This document shows positions 1 through 13,100 of a DNA stretch of 64,000 nucleotides, piece by piece. Where the stretch lies: positions 10,695,660 through 10,759,659 of the forward strand of contig NC_037263.1 in the NCBI RefSeq assembly GCF_000002425.4, written 5' to 3'. How positions within the stretch are numbered: position 1 is the stretch's first letter; every line of letters begins with the position of its first letter. The position numbers and the translations under genes are program-made. This stretch comes from Physcomitrium patens (Eukaryota; Streptophyta; Bryopsida; Funariales; Funariaceae). The notes beneath the pieces are model-generated. The model saw nothing but the letters and a program-made list of their open reading frames with translations, ran no database searches and was not told the origin of the DNA.

Positions 1-1973
1 TAATAAAAAATAGATCATTTCGCACGTTGAATCTTATGGCTATTAATTCTGTTGCAAAAGTACCATTCACAAATGTAAGTGTGAGTACATTGGTCTCAAT
101 CTTAATGCATCTAATATATCATTTAAATCATGTGGATGACTCTGTCTTCTTAAAGTTTATATCAAGCATTTAAAAATGAGAACTGACATATATTAGGAGG
201 CGACGCTTCTATAAAAAGGTAGACAACTCCTCTCTTGGTAATTCTGGACACAGATTATCGCATTCCCGAGCTGTTCAATAAAGTTTTCATTCGTTTATTT
301 ATTTATTGAAACCCAATCATTTCCTTAATTGTTATGAAGTTGTAAGCAATTTTTCATCAATTCTTTTTTCCTTGTTTCTTCTAAAATTATAAAATCTTTG
401 ACAGTTTGATGATAAATTAAAATATTGGCTAGGGATAATACATGTGAGAACTTTAAACCTTGGAATTAAAACATGAAAGAAAGTGAAATACTTGCACTTA
501 ATTCCAGGAAGACTTGAAAGTTCACAATTCACGAAAAAAATAAGAAACAATTCAAACATAATCGTGATTGAAGAAACAGAAAGTTGTGCAGTAGTAATAG
601 GATAAATGATTGGGACAGACATTATGAGCAGCACAGAAGTCAGTAAGATTGTTGTTAAGAGAGGGTGTGAAAGCACTTAAAGATCTGGTATGGAAATGAA
701 GAAGAAGAAGAAGAGAGTGGTTGGTTGGTGAGTGAGCGAGTGAGTGAGTGCCCTGCCATCCTCCCCACGATTCCTTCTTCACCCTCCCCCCCGATTCTTC
801 TTCTTCTTCTCCCTCCCTCCCTCCCTCATTTCTACTCTTCTCCATCCCCTGCCCTTCCCTGCCCTTTCCTTCACTTAGGGTTTTTCCAATCATCAGATCT
901 CACCCTTGCCCCCCGCGTTTTCTTCCTTCTCTCCTGTTATCTTTCCTACACGTTAGTGCCTCTCTTCTTTATGATGTGCAACTCTTTTTCACGACGGAAT
1001 CGTGCGAGGTTCTGCATGTTCTCTTTTTATTGTCAAGCTTTTCCTTGAACCTTCAGTGCCAGCCCTGGCTCGCTCTTAAGCTTCGCTTATGTGGATCCAT
1101 AGGCATTGCCTGTGATTCGGGTGGTTTAATTTCCTTTTCTTTTTTTTAATTTTTTTTCTTTTTTTAGTAGTTTGATTTGTTGATGCACAAACTAGAGTGT
1201 GGCCTCGACACCTCGTTGAGATCTGCCTGGTGATTCAAGAGTATGCACGGGTGTGTCGCAAGCTGATCCGTGCCAAGACTGGCTACGCTTTTACCAGTTG
1301 TAGATTGATTGATCTCGGAAACGTGATCTGTCGTGTTTGACAGGAGTTTTAGATCTATGCAGAATTTTGAACATGGCAGTCGATTGGGGGTCAGGGGGGC
1401 GTGAGCCATATCACAGTGTGAAGATTCATGCTGTGACTAGCTAGTTGCCGAGATTTGTGAAATCGAGTAGGCCAGTTCAGGATGTGGTGTAGGAATTGAG
1501 AGCTGGTGCTTTTAGCATCTCGCGTCGCACAGTTAATTGACAGCATATTCTTTTGCGAAGTGCTTACAGAAAGATTTTCTTGTTTGCAGAGGGTTTTAAG
1601 TAGGATTTTTCCTGGAGCTCTTGTCGATGCCAGCGACTAAGCCAGTATGTCCTGCTCCTTATTCTTTTAATCAGATATTCTGAATTCAGTTCGATGTAAG
1701 TTAGTCTTCGAATTTTACCTCACAATCATGCATAGTATAACTGCGCTCAAGAAAGTAAGTCACTGTCGTTTAAGAAATTGCTTTGCGGACCCTTTTTCCA
1801 ATTTCTATCGTCTGATAGAATTTAGTATCGGACTTAGATTATGCTAAAGAAGTCAAGTTAGTTGAATTTTGAAGATGCCTACTGGATGGAAACCCATGTT
1901 TAACGAATCCTGTAGTTAGACGGGTCAGCGATCAGGGTTACAATTTGTGAATAACCCGTACATTTTGGCAGGC
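1..1973. other. Upstream/5' region of ARMH3-like gene
   Basis: No convincing coding sequence. An AT-rich first part gives way at about 700 to a GA-rich stretch and a long CT-rich tract (about 770-880), then to mixed sequence up to the first coding exon. The tract looks like a promoter/leader pyrimidine patch upstream of the gene at 1974. The sequence TTTTGGCAG ends at 1972, two bases before the first ATG, which looks like a 3' splice site; a leader intron is therefore likely, but the leader exon is not defined. Confidence 0.45.
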
Positions 1974-4900
1974 ATGCAGAATCAAGGTTTGCCTGGAAGC
2001 GGGCAGATTACTGTGACCCCTACTAAGTCCGAAAGTTACAAGTCTTTATTTAAGGAGAAGTTTGTGTCACTCTACGAGGATATATTTGCACTGCGGAGCC
2101 CGCTTCAAACAGCAAAAGATCAAGGCATTCAAGGCCGTGTTACCATTGGAAGGTTCTGGGATGAATTATTATTGCTGAAGGTAGGACTCATTCTTCATCA
2201 AGTATGCGATTGAACAGTGCCAGATACCTTGGGTCCGTAGAGGATGTGACAACGATGACAATGTTCTTGTTCTGCACAGTATCGGTATGTATTCATTCTG
2301 ATTGATCTTGTCTTCAAAAAAAATTTCAGGTTAACGAAAGCTTTTTGTCACAATGCATATCAAAATCTTCAGAAGAGCAGCTCCAGGATAACCTGCGTCC
2401 TGTCATCAATGACCTTTTCGCAACCTGTGTGAGGTACGCCTCTTTAGGGCAGTCTCTGGTGAATTAAAACCTCTAAATGTTCGATGCTTAAAGGATACAG
2501 TTGCGAGGTTTTTGTCGAAGAAAGACAGCTCTATATGTCAAGTAGAGGGCCACTACTGTTTGCATGGAAGTGAGTTTTCCAATGTTGCGAGCAGGTACTT
2601 TGATGATGATAATTTTATTAGAGTGGCTCATGCACTCGAAACCCTTTCAATCCTCCTTCGGGAGATTTTTAAGAAGCGGTTTAATGAGCAGGTGCGGCGT
2701 ATTTTTGTTTTGTTTTTACTTTAGTTCAATTAATTTAACCTTGAGGAAATACTTATCAATTATGGAGAATGCCCTTGCCCGCTCTTTTTTATATTGCACA
2801 TTTCGGATTTCCCACCTATTCTTACTACGTTGAGAAGTTCAGAATCGTGTGTTGGTCCTCTTCTAGTTCTGGTTTAACCTGTCGGTGCCATCAACAGATG
2901 ATTGTAATGTGCGTCTCGTGCACCATCTTAATATTGGTCCGCCTCACAGGCTTCAAATTGATATTCTGTGTTTCGGCAGGGCTCTACTATCCTTACATTG
3001 GTGGCAGGTGCTGTCGACAATGCAGATAATTTCTTTAGGCGATTGATCAATAGCATAGCAGCCCTGCTTGTTAGGGATGATGTTCCTGTGCTTGTGAAGT
3101 CTCTGGGAATCAAGTAAGTCAATATTTGGCCAAGAAAGCAGTACATAGATTCGTATTCAGGCTTGTCAGAAGTATGTAAATCCGAAAAATTGACGAGTCA
3201 ATTCGAAGACTTGTCTAGGTTTTTGTTGCAAATATTACTCATCGGTGCTGTCCACTTTGCAATTGTCATGTGTTGTTGTTCACGTTTTCGAGTCTTTCGA
3301 AGGCAGAAAAAATAGATAGCTTCCGTCATATCATCATGGTTTTCCGGTTGAAATCTGTCCGACCTGAGCAGTGCTTAATCGGAAAGTAACAATCCAGTCT
3401 ACTTCTGGCTGTTTGGGATGTTGTCAATCCCTGGTTATCTTATCCATTATAGTTTTGATGCAGGGTGTATTTGACTATCTTGACAGCGACACCAAACGTT
3501 AACACGAATACCATAGCTAGTTATTTTTTTGTTTATAACGCCTTCGACGGGATCGCTGCTGTCTTTAATGTGAAGCTCTCAGCGGATCGAAGGGAACTTG
3601 AGCTGGATGCTTCTCTTGTTCTCATCTTATTACTTCTATGGAGGGAATCTTCCAACCCTTACGCTGAACGACTTGTTTCGCCTGCGGCTCCCATATTGCC
3701 TCTGTTGCACACTGTAGCCTCTCTTTTCACTCCTCTCGATGATATACCTCAGACTGAGAATGACATTCTCTCCAGTTCTAGCAGGACTCCAAATGATGGA
3801 GGACTCCTTGGTTACCTTGGCAGCTTTTTTGGCATTGGGTCCTATATTGGGGATGCCAGCAGTGATGGAGTCTCAGGGCTGTCGGGAAGCAAAACATTAG
3901 ATGTTTGGTGGTGCAATTCATCTGCTGGTCTCGTGCTTCTGTATTTCCTCTTCTATCTGAATCCAGTGGTGAAATCAGCTCAGGTACGAGGTTCTTATAT
4001 GGTGAACCTAGGATCTTGTTCTGAACTATTATAAGGTTTCTCGGTGGTGCCACAACATGCGTCAGGTTAATATACTTATTATGCTACAGGTTTGGACCTC
4101 AACAAGTTTAAATTATGCACAAGGTTCAGCTGCTCCTGGGCAATCTGCTATTCTTGTGTGGAGCGAAATTCTAAAGTAACTTCTACTCACGAATTAATTT
4201 AGTGTCGAATTTTCGTTTTGGTTGAGCAATTGGGAAAACTGCTGCTGTATTGAGAGCTACGTCATCTTTGTCAATTCGCAGTTTCGATTAACGTACAAGA
4301 CTTCGCTGTTAGTCGCTCATGACTTACCAGAAGCAAGATGTCTGTAATTGACAGTTTTTCTCTTTGATCAGGTCCTTCCTCTCCATCTCGAAAGCAGTTG
4401 TGTCTGAACTACCAGCTTCAGGCGTTTCAGGAGTATTGAGGGCAAAATTATGTTTCACTATTTTTAGATGCATGGCGGAAGATCGTGTGGCATCGGATTT
4501 CCTCTTGCGATGTAATTCTGAATCATATGCAGTAAGCCAGGTAAAGGTTTAATCAGATACAATATTTACAATGTGTATTTTTGTAGATGGATATAAAATT
4601 CCCTCGTTGATTGAGCCAGTTTTACAACATTTTTCGTGATGCTTATGACGCGACTCTCATTGGTTCATTTGTTCTTTATTATTATTATTATTATTATTAT
4701 TATTGTTATTGTTATTATTTACTATATGAGACTAGCTTATTATGACATCTAAATGTTGCAACAGGTGCCCGCAAATGGCTTGGTAGACATGCCTTTCGTG
4801 ATCCAATTCAAAAGCATTTCAAGTCTCCTGCTCGAATTGGCATCAAGCGTACTAGCTGTAAAGCCCGAGGGGACTTCCCTCTTGGATGCTGATCTGTTCT

Positions 4901-5694
4901 ATCGCGCAGCTGCCGTCGTGTGTATCATCTTGAACAGTCTAAAGACCAAAGGACTGCAGCTCTCGTCTACAAGCGTGAACTGGTTTGCTGTTTGGGATGG
5001 TCTACTAAGGACATGTGCATGGTGTGGGGAGGAGAAGAATTTTCAAAGACCTGGAGTTCCAGAATTAGCTAGCTTGGCTCTGGGCACTGTGGAGATGTGC
5101 CTAGGCAGCAACCCTGAAATATGGGCTGGGGCAGATGAAACAGAGAGGTTGCACGCTGTTGTCATGGCTCATATCACATCACTGGAACAGTTAGGACAGA
5201 CAGCCGCAGCTTCTCCTTACGGAGAAGCTGCAAGGGCTCCTTTAAGAGGTCGTATTCAACTGGTGAGCTTCTTTGAAGTCTTATTTATTTATTTATGTCT
5301 ATCGTGCTCTATCATTCTACTGCTCAGAAAGTAAATAGTTATTTTATTTTAATTTTTTCTGTACACCGAAAAAGGATTCAATGTCTTGATGTTCATTTGT
5401 TGGTTTTTCCTTGATGTTCAGGTCAACGTCCTGGCTGTTAAATATCACTATGAGGTTCAAATTGCTGGACTGGGTGTTCGTGGGCAGCCCACAATGGAGC
5501 AAGCTCTGCTTGGTGTGAGGAAAAAGGGTACATCGAATCTCAAGTTGAAATCTACACATGCAGGCCCTGGCCACTCATACACTGAAGGAACATCTGATTT
5601 ACGAATGCTCAATAACCTGGCACGTGCTGTGCTGTTTGAGAATCGAAAGAAGTTTACTGCTGGAACTCCAAAGCAGGAGTTGGAAGCAACGTAG
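1974..5694 (+). CDS. ARMH3/C10orf76-like armadillo-helical protein
   Basis: Nine exons can be joined in frame: 1974-2180, 2330-2433, 2595-2691, 2980-3113, 3464-3983, 4090-4175, 4372-4540, 4765-5262, 5422-5694. All introns are GT/AG and the product is about 695 residues. The N-terminal part carries the family's FWDEL-LLKV signature, then the stretch around VYLTILTATPNVNTNTI, where family members have a similar TATDNVSQNT-type segment. The C-terminal third is the DUF1741-like helical region. In animals ARMH3 binds GBF1 and PI4KB at the Golgi; plant copies are little studied, so a Golgi role here is inference. The ATG at 1974 is the first in frame after a likely leader-intron acceptor. No truncation or premature stop is seen. 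Confidence 0.85.
4678..4719. repeat. (ATT)n microsatellite in intron 7
   Basis: Trinucleotide ATT/TTA run with two GTT interruptions, inside the intron between exons 7 and 8 of the ARMH3-like gene, about 45 bases before the acceptor. Likely length-polymorphic. Confidence 0.9.
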
Positions 5695-6911
5695 AGGTGC
5701 CTGCTATATTATTTATTGAAGCAACCCGTACCGTCACAGATAGGAGGTGTCATATGAGCGTTCCAGCAGAAGGGGATTTTCTAGCTCCTGTGAATTTGAA
5801 TGGACTATTCTCTTTAACCACATATTATCAATTTACCAAACTACTGTGCTTGTAAGTCCCTGATTTTGCATCGCGGAGCTAAGAATACTTGTAAATACTC
5901 CTGTACTACAAAGTGTAATACTTGAGGAATACAAATCAAAATAAGGAAAATCACAGTAGGTAGAACTTGTCTATCCCAGAGGGGTGTCAGTGCTACCGAA
6001 GATGTGGAGCAGGGCATGACATTGGCTGCAGCACCAAAACGATTTATAGCCACGAAAACGTGGTATGGAATTTGCGAAGAGTGTTTTTGAAGCGACTGTA
6101 GAAGTTGGTGCGATTATGCTTGGATGGAACACGATTAGAGCCCGGCAGTAGAAACGCTTAGTTATCGAAGTTCGCAGAGAGCTGACGCCCTAATTTGATG
6201 TTGCTAATGCAAAGCGTTTTCTTTACAATTGATTTTTGTTTTTGTGTTCATTTGGTTTGTCCTGATTACAATAAATCAAGAGGTCTGTGCAGCACGGTAG
6301 TCCTGGTCAAACTTTTGTTGAAGTTTATCATTTGTTAGCGTCAATAGCAGATTTACATTAATTGAGGCAAACAAAATGGTATGAGTGTGGATATGTACTG
6401 TAATTAAAACATTAGAACTGGTATGTCTTAGTCCTAACTAAGAGATCTCATTCATTGCAGCTGATGGGTTGAAATACACATCTTCATTCATCATTTCATT
6501 TTGTCACGCTGTAGTGACTTCATCACAAGTTCTTGTAAAAAAATATGACTTGGACTCATGTACGACGGTTTGATAGAAGAAAAAATTCTTTGAGCATACT
6601 TGCGAAGAGAATCTGCACACCATATATTGGCATATTTTAGAATTTTATATTTTATATTCACCACACAGTGTATAATATGAAGATAAATATAAAGGAACTT
6701 TTTAAATTATAGATCATCAACAGAATGATTTTTTAAAATTTCAACATAATGTATCTCTTTACAGTGATTTTGTGATGGAAATTAGGAATAAGACATATCA
6801 TATTCTACATCCTTTATTACCTCTAATTGTCTGGTTGCCCTTGTTCGTGGTAATATTACATTTGCATTTTCAAAAAAATGATAACATCATTTAAAGTATG
6901 ATCGAATGTGA

Positions 6912-6948
<37 letters not shown>

Positions 6949-7979
6949 AAAACAAAATAGACCAATATAGTTACAACACTTCCCAATCTGTATGCTTTAA
7001 CTCTCTCGTGCATGGCGAATGTGACAATTATTTTTCAAAAATATTTTTAACATAGATAGTGTACAATACATAGATATTCCATCACAGTTGGTTATGCTTT
7101 CTTAATTTACATAGAAAATAGAAGTTGGGATCCCATATCAACAATCACTCTCAACCACATCTTCTTTGAAGAGAAAACCTTATATTAATTAAGAAATTGG
7201 TTCACACAGAATACTCATGATATGGAGGCTTTGTTTCTCAGAAGTTACATTCATCCGTGAACAAATGAATGAGCCACGTCTACGATTCCGTTCCCCGGAG
7301 ATTGTGACTGTCTGAGTGCCGCTCTCTGCGCAGCACAAACTTTAACAGAATTTTGAATTTTTCAAGCGATTGCGGCAGCAGGAGCAAGATCAAACTTGCA
7401 CAGGGAATTAACATCCAAATGAATGTGCTATAATAATTTCAGGAAAAATGAAAAAAAGAAAAGAAAAAAGAAAAGATTAAACGAAACAACAGAGGCATCG
7501 GATCTCTGTATCATTTGGAGCAAGGCCTCCGATTCATCAGCATGTTGCGCACAAACTATCGCAACGTCCATGATGCGATTTCAGACAAACTTTCCAAAGC
7601 GATTCTTGTTTTCGAGCATCCGATAGTTTTCAAAAAGCCACGGGTCCTCTTACAAACTTATCATCCTGCACAAAAAAAAAAGGGAAAAGAAAAAAAAGTT
7701 TGTTTGCTTTGTGTTCACGAACCAAAGGATTGCAAATGCAAACATTTGTCTATCTCCCCGAGGTTTAGCACAAAACCAGCGAAGTCTCTCAAGTAGCCGG
7801 TGCTGCGACCCGAGACCCTCAAGTCTAAGCAAAAAGGACTACCCCAACTCATGGATACGTCATCTGGCTAAATATCACTATATCTCACTCTGCAACATGA
7901 CACAACACTGCGACAGACTTCTGCAACAAGCGCCAGAGAGGACGACGTGGAACAGCCCTAGACGAGTTGAATAAAATGT
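5695..7979. other. Intergenic, 3' flank of ARMH3-like gene
   Basis: Holds the 3' flank of the ARMH3-like gene; an AATAAA within ACAATAAATC near 6270 could be a poly(A) signal. Sequence from about 6400 to 7250 is AT-rich and contains a 32-base A run. Short open frames at 7423-7974 show no recognisable motif. No gene is supported. Confidence 0.6.
6916..6947. repeat. Poly(A) run, 32 bases
   Basis: Uninterrupted A run followed by CAAAACAAAATAG. It could be the tail of an old retroposed sequence, but I recognise no body to its left and no flanking duplication. Confidence 0.9.
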
Positions 7980-8912
7980 TTGGAAACAGACGAGAGTGGT
8001 GTGGAGCTTCCAGCACATAGAATTTCTAATGCTCCCCAAGTTCATATTCAATGGAACTACACTGCCACAAGTGGCCGTGGAAAGGGATATCAACTCACGA
8101 TTCGAGGTGAGCCTGAACAATTGTGGTATTGCGCGTTGATTCTTGGGGACGTGCTTGTGAAATTGCAGGTGAAGCAGGAACCCCACAGTGCAGGAAGGGA
8201 GCCCCAGCTACAGGCTAGCGCGGATGTGATTTATTGCGAAAATGTGATGGGGTCATCACAATAAACTATTGGGTTCAAAGAAAAGGCAGCGACAGTACCT
8301 AGACTGGTACCCAATCGCCCCATTACGAAGGAAGTTCTCGTGTACTACTACCCTTTCTCTCGCTACAAGAGTGCGAGGCGGCAGGCTAGGTGGAGTATTG
8401 ATGTCGTTTCCTGGTGTGTGAGCATCATACCAGCTCTAGGCGTGAACGAGACTTGATGTCTCGCTTCAAAATGTAGGGTAACCGTAGAGTTGCAAGGTCA
8501 CATCACTGCCTCTGTGGCACTGGACCTCGGATATGGCTTGGACCTAGTCGGCACCATATTCCGTGAGCGAAGGACGCCACGCAAACCCACCCTACCAATG
8601 TGGATGTATCTGGAATCATCTTCAAGCCAGAAACAAGTACCACATCGACAGCAATCCTTCGTGAAGAACCCGAAGAGTGGGTTCAGAAGGATGCTCGAAG
8701 CACAATCGAATCGGCTGCTTTCAGCCGAAGATGAAGCTCATGTTCGGGGTTGGATACAAAAACGAAAACTCACCAAGCGAAAAACACGATCACGTGCGCT
8801 GACTTGGGGCTGTGGGAGAAGCTACAGTCATGAAAATATACGTGGCATTATTGACATATCGATGTGGATCGGGGATGTAAAGGTCTGCCAGAAAAAGTCA
8901 ACTACCGAGTAG
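7980..8912 (+). pseudogene. Decayed coding-like region, unknown family
   Basis: Moderate-GC stretch in which short open pieces follow each other in shifting frames. One piece (about 8475-8560) reads VTVELQGHITASVALDLGYG, and after an apparent shift near 8560 sense-like sequence continues in another frame. An open frame of 140 codons (8490-8912) covers the same bases but becomes lysine/arginine-rich and improbable after the first 25 residues. The alternating hydrophobic pattern suggests a beta-rich domain. I do not recognise the family for certain; a vague likeness to beta-rich domains of large fungal secreted proteins is only an impression. It could equally be chance. Confidence 0.25.
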
Positions 8913-10132
8913 TGCTCTCGCAGACGAATTGCGCAATTCAGACAATTTCATCCTGCAATTTGTGCACTGTGCATCAATCAAGCTTGCCTGGTCATTATTG
9001 AAACATTCGTTGAATTTCCGAGGAAACCCAAATTCATTGTAAAGTAGGGCTCTAGAAAGATCCGGGTTTAGAAGTCCTTCTTTTCAGAGTTGGGCCTCGC
9101 TTGACGGTGCAGTTCTTTCCGGATTGCTACGGATTGGTTCATAGGGTTTCCTGAAAGATCTGAACGGGTTGGGACGAGAAATTTGGTGATTGTTGCCATC
9201 GTCCTCTTTCGCTGTCGTACGCATTTTCCTGTTGAAGGAGGTTGTGAACTGATTTTGGAAGTTATTGGAGCAAGCATGCGATGTGATCTTATGGGTGCCT
9301 TAGCTGCCGATACGCGATATCTTATGTCGTTCCAGGACAGTGGTGATGGAGATGAGGTGATGTGCTCTGATCACGTTGCGACTATTAATGATTGATTGAG
9401 GAATTCTGGGTCAAACGTTGTTCGCGGCTGAAACAAGTGCCTGCTCCTATTCCCGCACTAGTCTTAGTCGATGTCTTACGAAATATCTGGATTGAAGTTT
9501 GATTGTCGGTAAGTTACGTTCGTAGCCATTAGGGGGATCAGGTCAAATTAGTGGAGCTCACTAATTTGATCATTAGTTCGTAGAAATGTCACTGTTGCAA
9601 TTGCTAGATGTCGTTTTTCTGTCATGCTTAGTGTATGTACCTTTTTTGAGGCAAGCTTGAGATTGATGACAAATTTCAATCGTAATCGAATTCGCTCTCT
9701 TTCGTGATAACATCGCGATACATCGTCCAAGAAGCAGCAGCTAAATTAGTTCCCATAGTTTATTTTAAGGATTCATGACCTAGTTTCTAAACCCTGATTT
9801 GTAATCCTTACGAATATTGTATCGGCGATTTCAGGTTTCACAACTGCTAGGAACTTGCAAATTTACGCAAATTTTTCGTGAGTTTGTTCAATGCTTCTTA
9901 GGGTGCATGCCAATGTTTTTTCAAAAAAAGTATTTTTGCGCTGAAGAAAATCTTCTTGCACCTGATGTTGTTCTAGGTGTCTTCACTTGCACACTTCACT
10001 CTAGCTGGGGCTACCGTGATCAGATATTGCCTGTAGATTTAGAGAGCGTGAAAAACGGACTGGGTGCTCTTTTGAAAGAATGAAACGCATGAAATAAAGG
10101 CCACGAGAGCAAGCAAACAGAGGATCAAGGTC
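8913..10132. other. 5' flank of SEC3 gene
   Basis: No coding sequence supported. Presumably promoter and leader of the SEC3 gene; ORFs here are short and unconserved-looking. An AAGGTCATGG context at 10133 marks the likely start codon. Confidence 0.5.
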
Positions 10133-13100
10133 ATGGCAGCCGACCTGAAAATGGAAGAATTCGCTTGGGATGACGAATTGCGAGGCGAGGTGCAAGCTGT
10201 ATTTTCCTCCGTAGAGCACGTTCTTGCGGCATTCTATGTGGAGAAGAGCACCAGCTCGTGGGGTATTGGCGGTCGTCGTTCCCGCCCGTCAAGCCAGCAT
10301 CGCATTCTTGCCCTCACTGGTGCTTTCCTTTTCCATGTCACACCCTTACTCCAGAGTTCTACCATATCCACTCATATTCTTTTGTTTAGGGTATATCACT
10401 TTCATAGTAGCAGCGTTGTTTGATTGTAGTATGATTCACTGAGTACTTGGGCATCCCCTTAGATAGCGAGAGAAATTTAATCTGTTTATGAGTTTTGGCT
10501 CTATGGAGTAAGTTGTAAGAGGGAAGTTGGATGTTCTTGTTGAATGTGGTTCACTGAGCGCTTACTTCGCCTGTTGGGATTCAGTCAAGCCTTCACCAGT
10601 GACTAAAAAAATGAAAGTATGCCTGCATGTGGTGAAAGAATCTGCCACTGGTCTTAAGGTATGTCTCTGTCTATCGTACGGTCATCTTCCAGTGTTGGGG
10701 TCTGATGTTCTGTCCAGTAGCACTGCTGGTACTATGATGTCTACAATTGCCTTAAACTGAGGTGACGAAACACGACCTTTTTTATCTTCACCATGTTCAT
10801 GTGGTGACAGCTTTTTAAGATCAACGAAGGTGCAATTTGAGTTACAAATATATTGTGTAAACTCCGTACCTCCCACGTCATGCCTCTGACACGGTTAAAA
10901 TGATGCTTCTGCAGACGCTGAAAGTGCACAAGCTGAGTCATTTGAGAGAAGTCGAAGGAGTTATTGACGATGAGAGTGGACGTACCTTTATTCTGGTTAG
11001 TTGTTGCTCTATCCATTAATGGAATTTTTGCTGTTGTTTTTTTTGATATGTTGGATTGATAGTCTCTTCAGAAACCTACTAGTTGCAAGTTCCTTAATTG
11101 CGCTCTTGACATCTTGTGCAGAATTTTGACTTGCTACAAAAACATTCGGGGACTTCTTCAGAATGGTCTATGCGCAGTGTAGATGACAGGTAATCAAGCA
11201 TCTGTGTTTTGGACGCTTTGAATCTCCATTTAGTGATATAGTTTCAATGAATGTGCATTTGCCTTTGCTTATTCTTTCTTAACTAGCTACCTTGCACGGC
11301 TTCCCATCTGACAGCAGAGGTTGTTTGGGTTTGACGTCTGGTAGGAACCGTCTCCTCATCTCAGTTACCAAGCTTTGTAAGCTCTACCATGGTCGGACTC
11401 CGAAAATTACTGGATTCGATGTTGTGGAAATGCAGCTGTGGGCACAGGTAATTTTATGCTCATTTGCAGTTCAAATGTTTTTATCTTTTTCGCTATTCTA
11501 CAGCATGATCTATAATCCTTAACGACACCGGAAAAATTCAGCACTATCATACTCGTGAGACGATGGATCATACCTGCTATAGGCCTGGGTCTAGAATACG
11601 TTGATTTAAATCCGATGAATGGTCTGAAATGCAGAAAAACGCTAAGTTGGTTACTGCGAAAGGGCCTGCAAAACCGAAAACAAGTGCACCTTCAAAAGCA
11701 TTCTCGAAACTGCCAAGAACTCCTACGATGAACGTGGAAGATCATTTTGATGAGGACGACGTCAAAGACAATGAAGGGGATGAGGAAACAGTGGAAATTG
11801 ACAGTGAGAACGACGAGGAACTTATCTCCAAAGACGAGGAAAAGGATATGGATGCTCTTCTGGGCATGTGAGCTCCACCTGCTCCCTGCACATAATTGAT
11901 CACTTCTAGACGAGGTTTTTCACAAGGTTGTCTCAACTTCCCTGTGGAAGAAGAGGTCCTTGTAGTATATCTTCTTTCATCATGAATATCATTGAGCATT
12001 CTCCTTAGTTTTTATGCTTATTCACTGTGAAAACACAATGGTGGTATCGGCAGGTATGTGCTAGGCATTGATGAAGCAGATGCTTTCTCTGAACGCTTGA
12101 AAAGGGAAATGAATGCATTGGACGATGCCAATGTCCATGCGATTCTGGAAAACACGCCTCTTGTTGACGAGGTTGGTTTCGTGGTCTTATCTCAATGACT
12201 TACGTTCATTTTTAATCCTTCATTGAGCTGGTCACTGATGCCGAAGCAATCTTGATTAGTAGACACTGTGTTGAAAGTTGCCGAAGAAATTTGCAAAACT
12301 TGGGAATTGATAATGAGAAAATTCGCATCCAGTGCGCCTCTGGCTAGGAATCTGCACGTCTCTCAGACTCAGAGCCATGGCTCGCTGATGAAATATTTTT
12401 ATTTTTATGTATGCAGGTAACTCAAGAGCTAGAGGAGACCCTTGCAGAAGTAGAGGATTTGGAAGAGTGGCTGGGTGCTATCAACGTTAAAATACGCCAC
12501 ATGCGTGAAGACATCGCTTCGGTATGATCCTAAATTTTGTCTCTCTAAGATCTACATGGTGTGTCTGGGTATTGATCCAATACTCTTTTAGCAAAACATC
12601 ATAACATGTATCTATTTTCATTGCTAAATGGCAGTCATGTTGCCGAGTAGCAGCTCTTATAGTTGATATGTTCTTGCCATGTGATAGCAAAGTGCAGACC
12701 TAATCCAACTCATATGTATTCAAGATCTTTCTAAGGTGGTTTGTCTCAACAGTTCGAAACCAGGAACAACAGGTTGGAAACACAAACTCACAACAGTAAT
12801 GCCCTTTTGAAAGAGTTGCACGTCATATTGGACCGGTTTCGAGTTCCAGCAGAGGTGAGTTTCTTGGCGTTGCACATATTTCAGGTAGCAAGTTGTGCTA
12901 CAGAGTTGAGAATTAAGTTGCAAGTATGTTGAAAGACGCATCAAGTTGAATTGCATCACTCTCTACTAAGCAGAACAGAACGAAAGTACTTGCTTCGCGT
13001 GCTATTTGACACCCAGAAACCTCACCAGTTTGTCATGTAGCACTGGTACTTAATCTGCCAGTATTGTGTGGTAGCATCTATTTCTGACATTTTGCTACAC

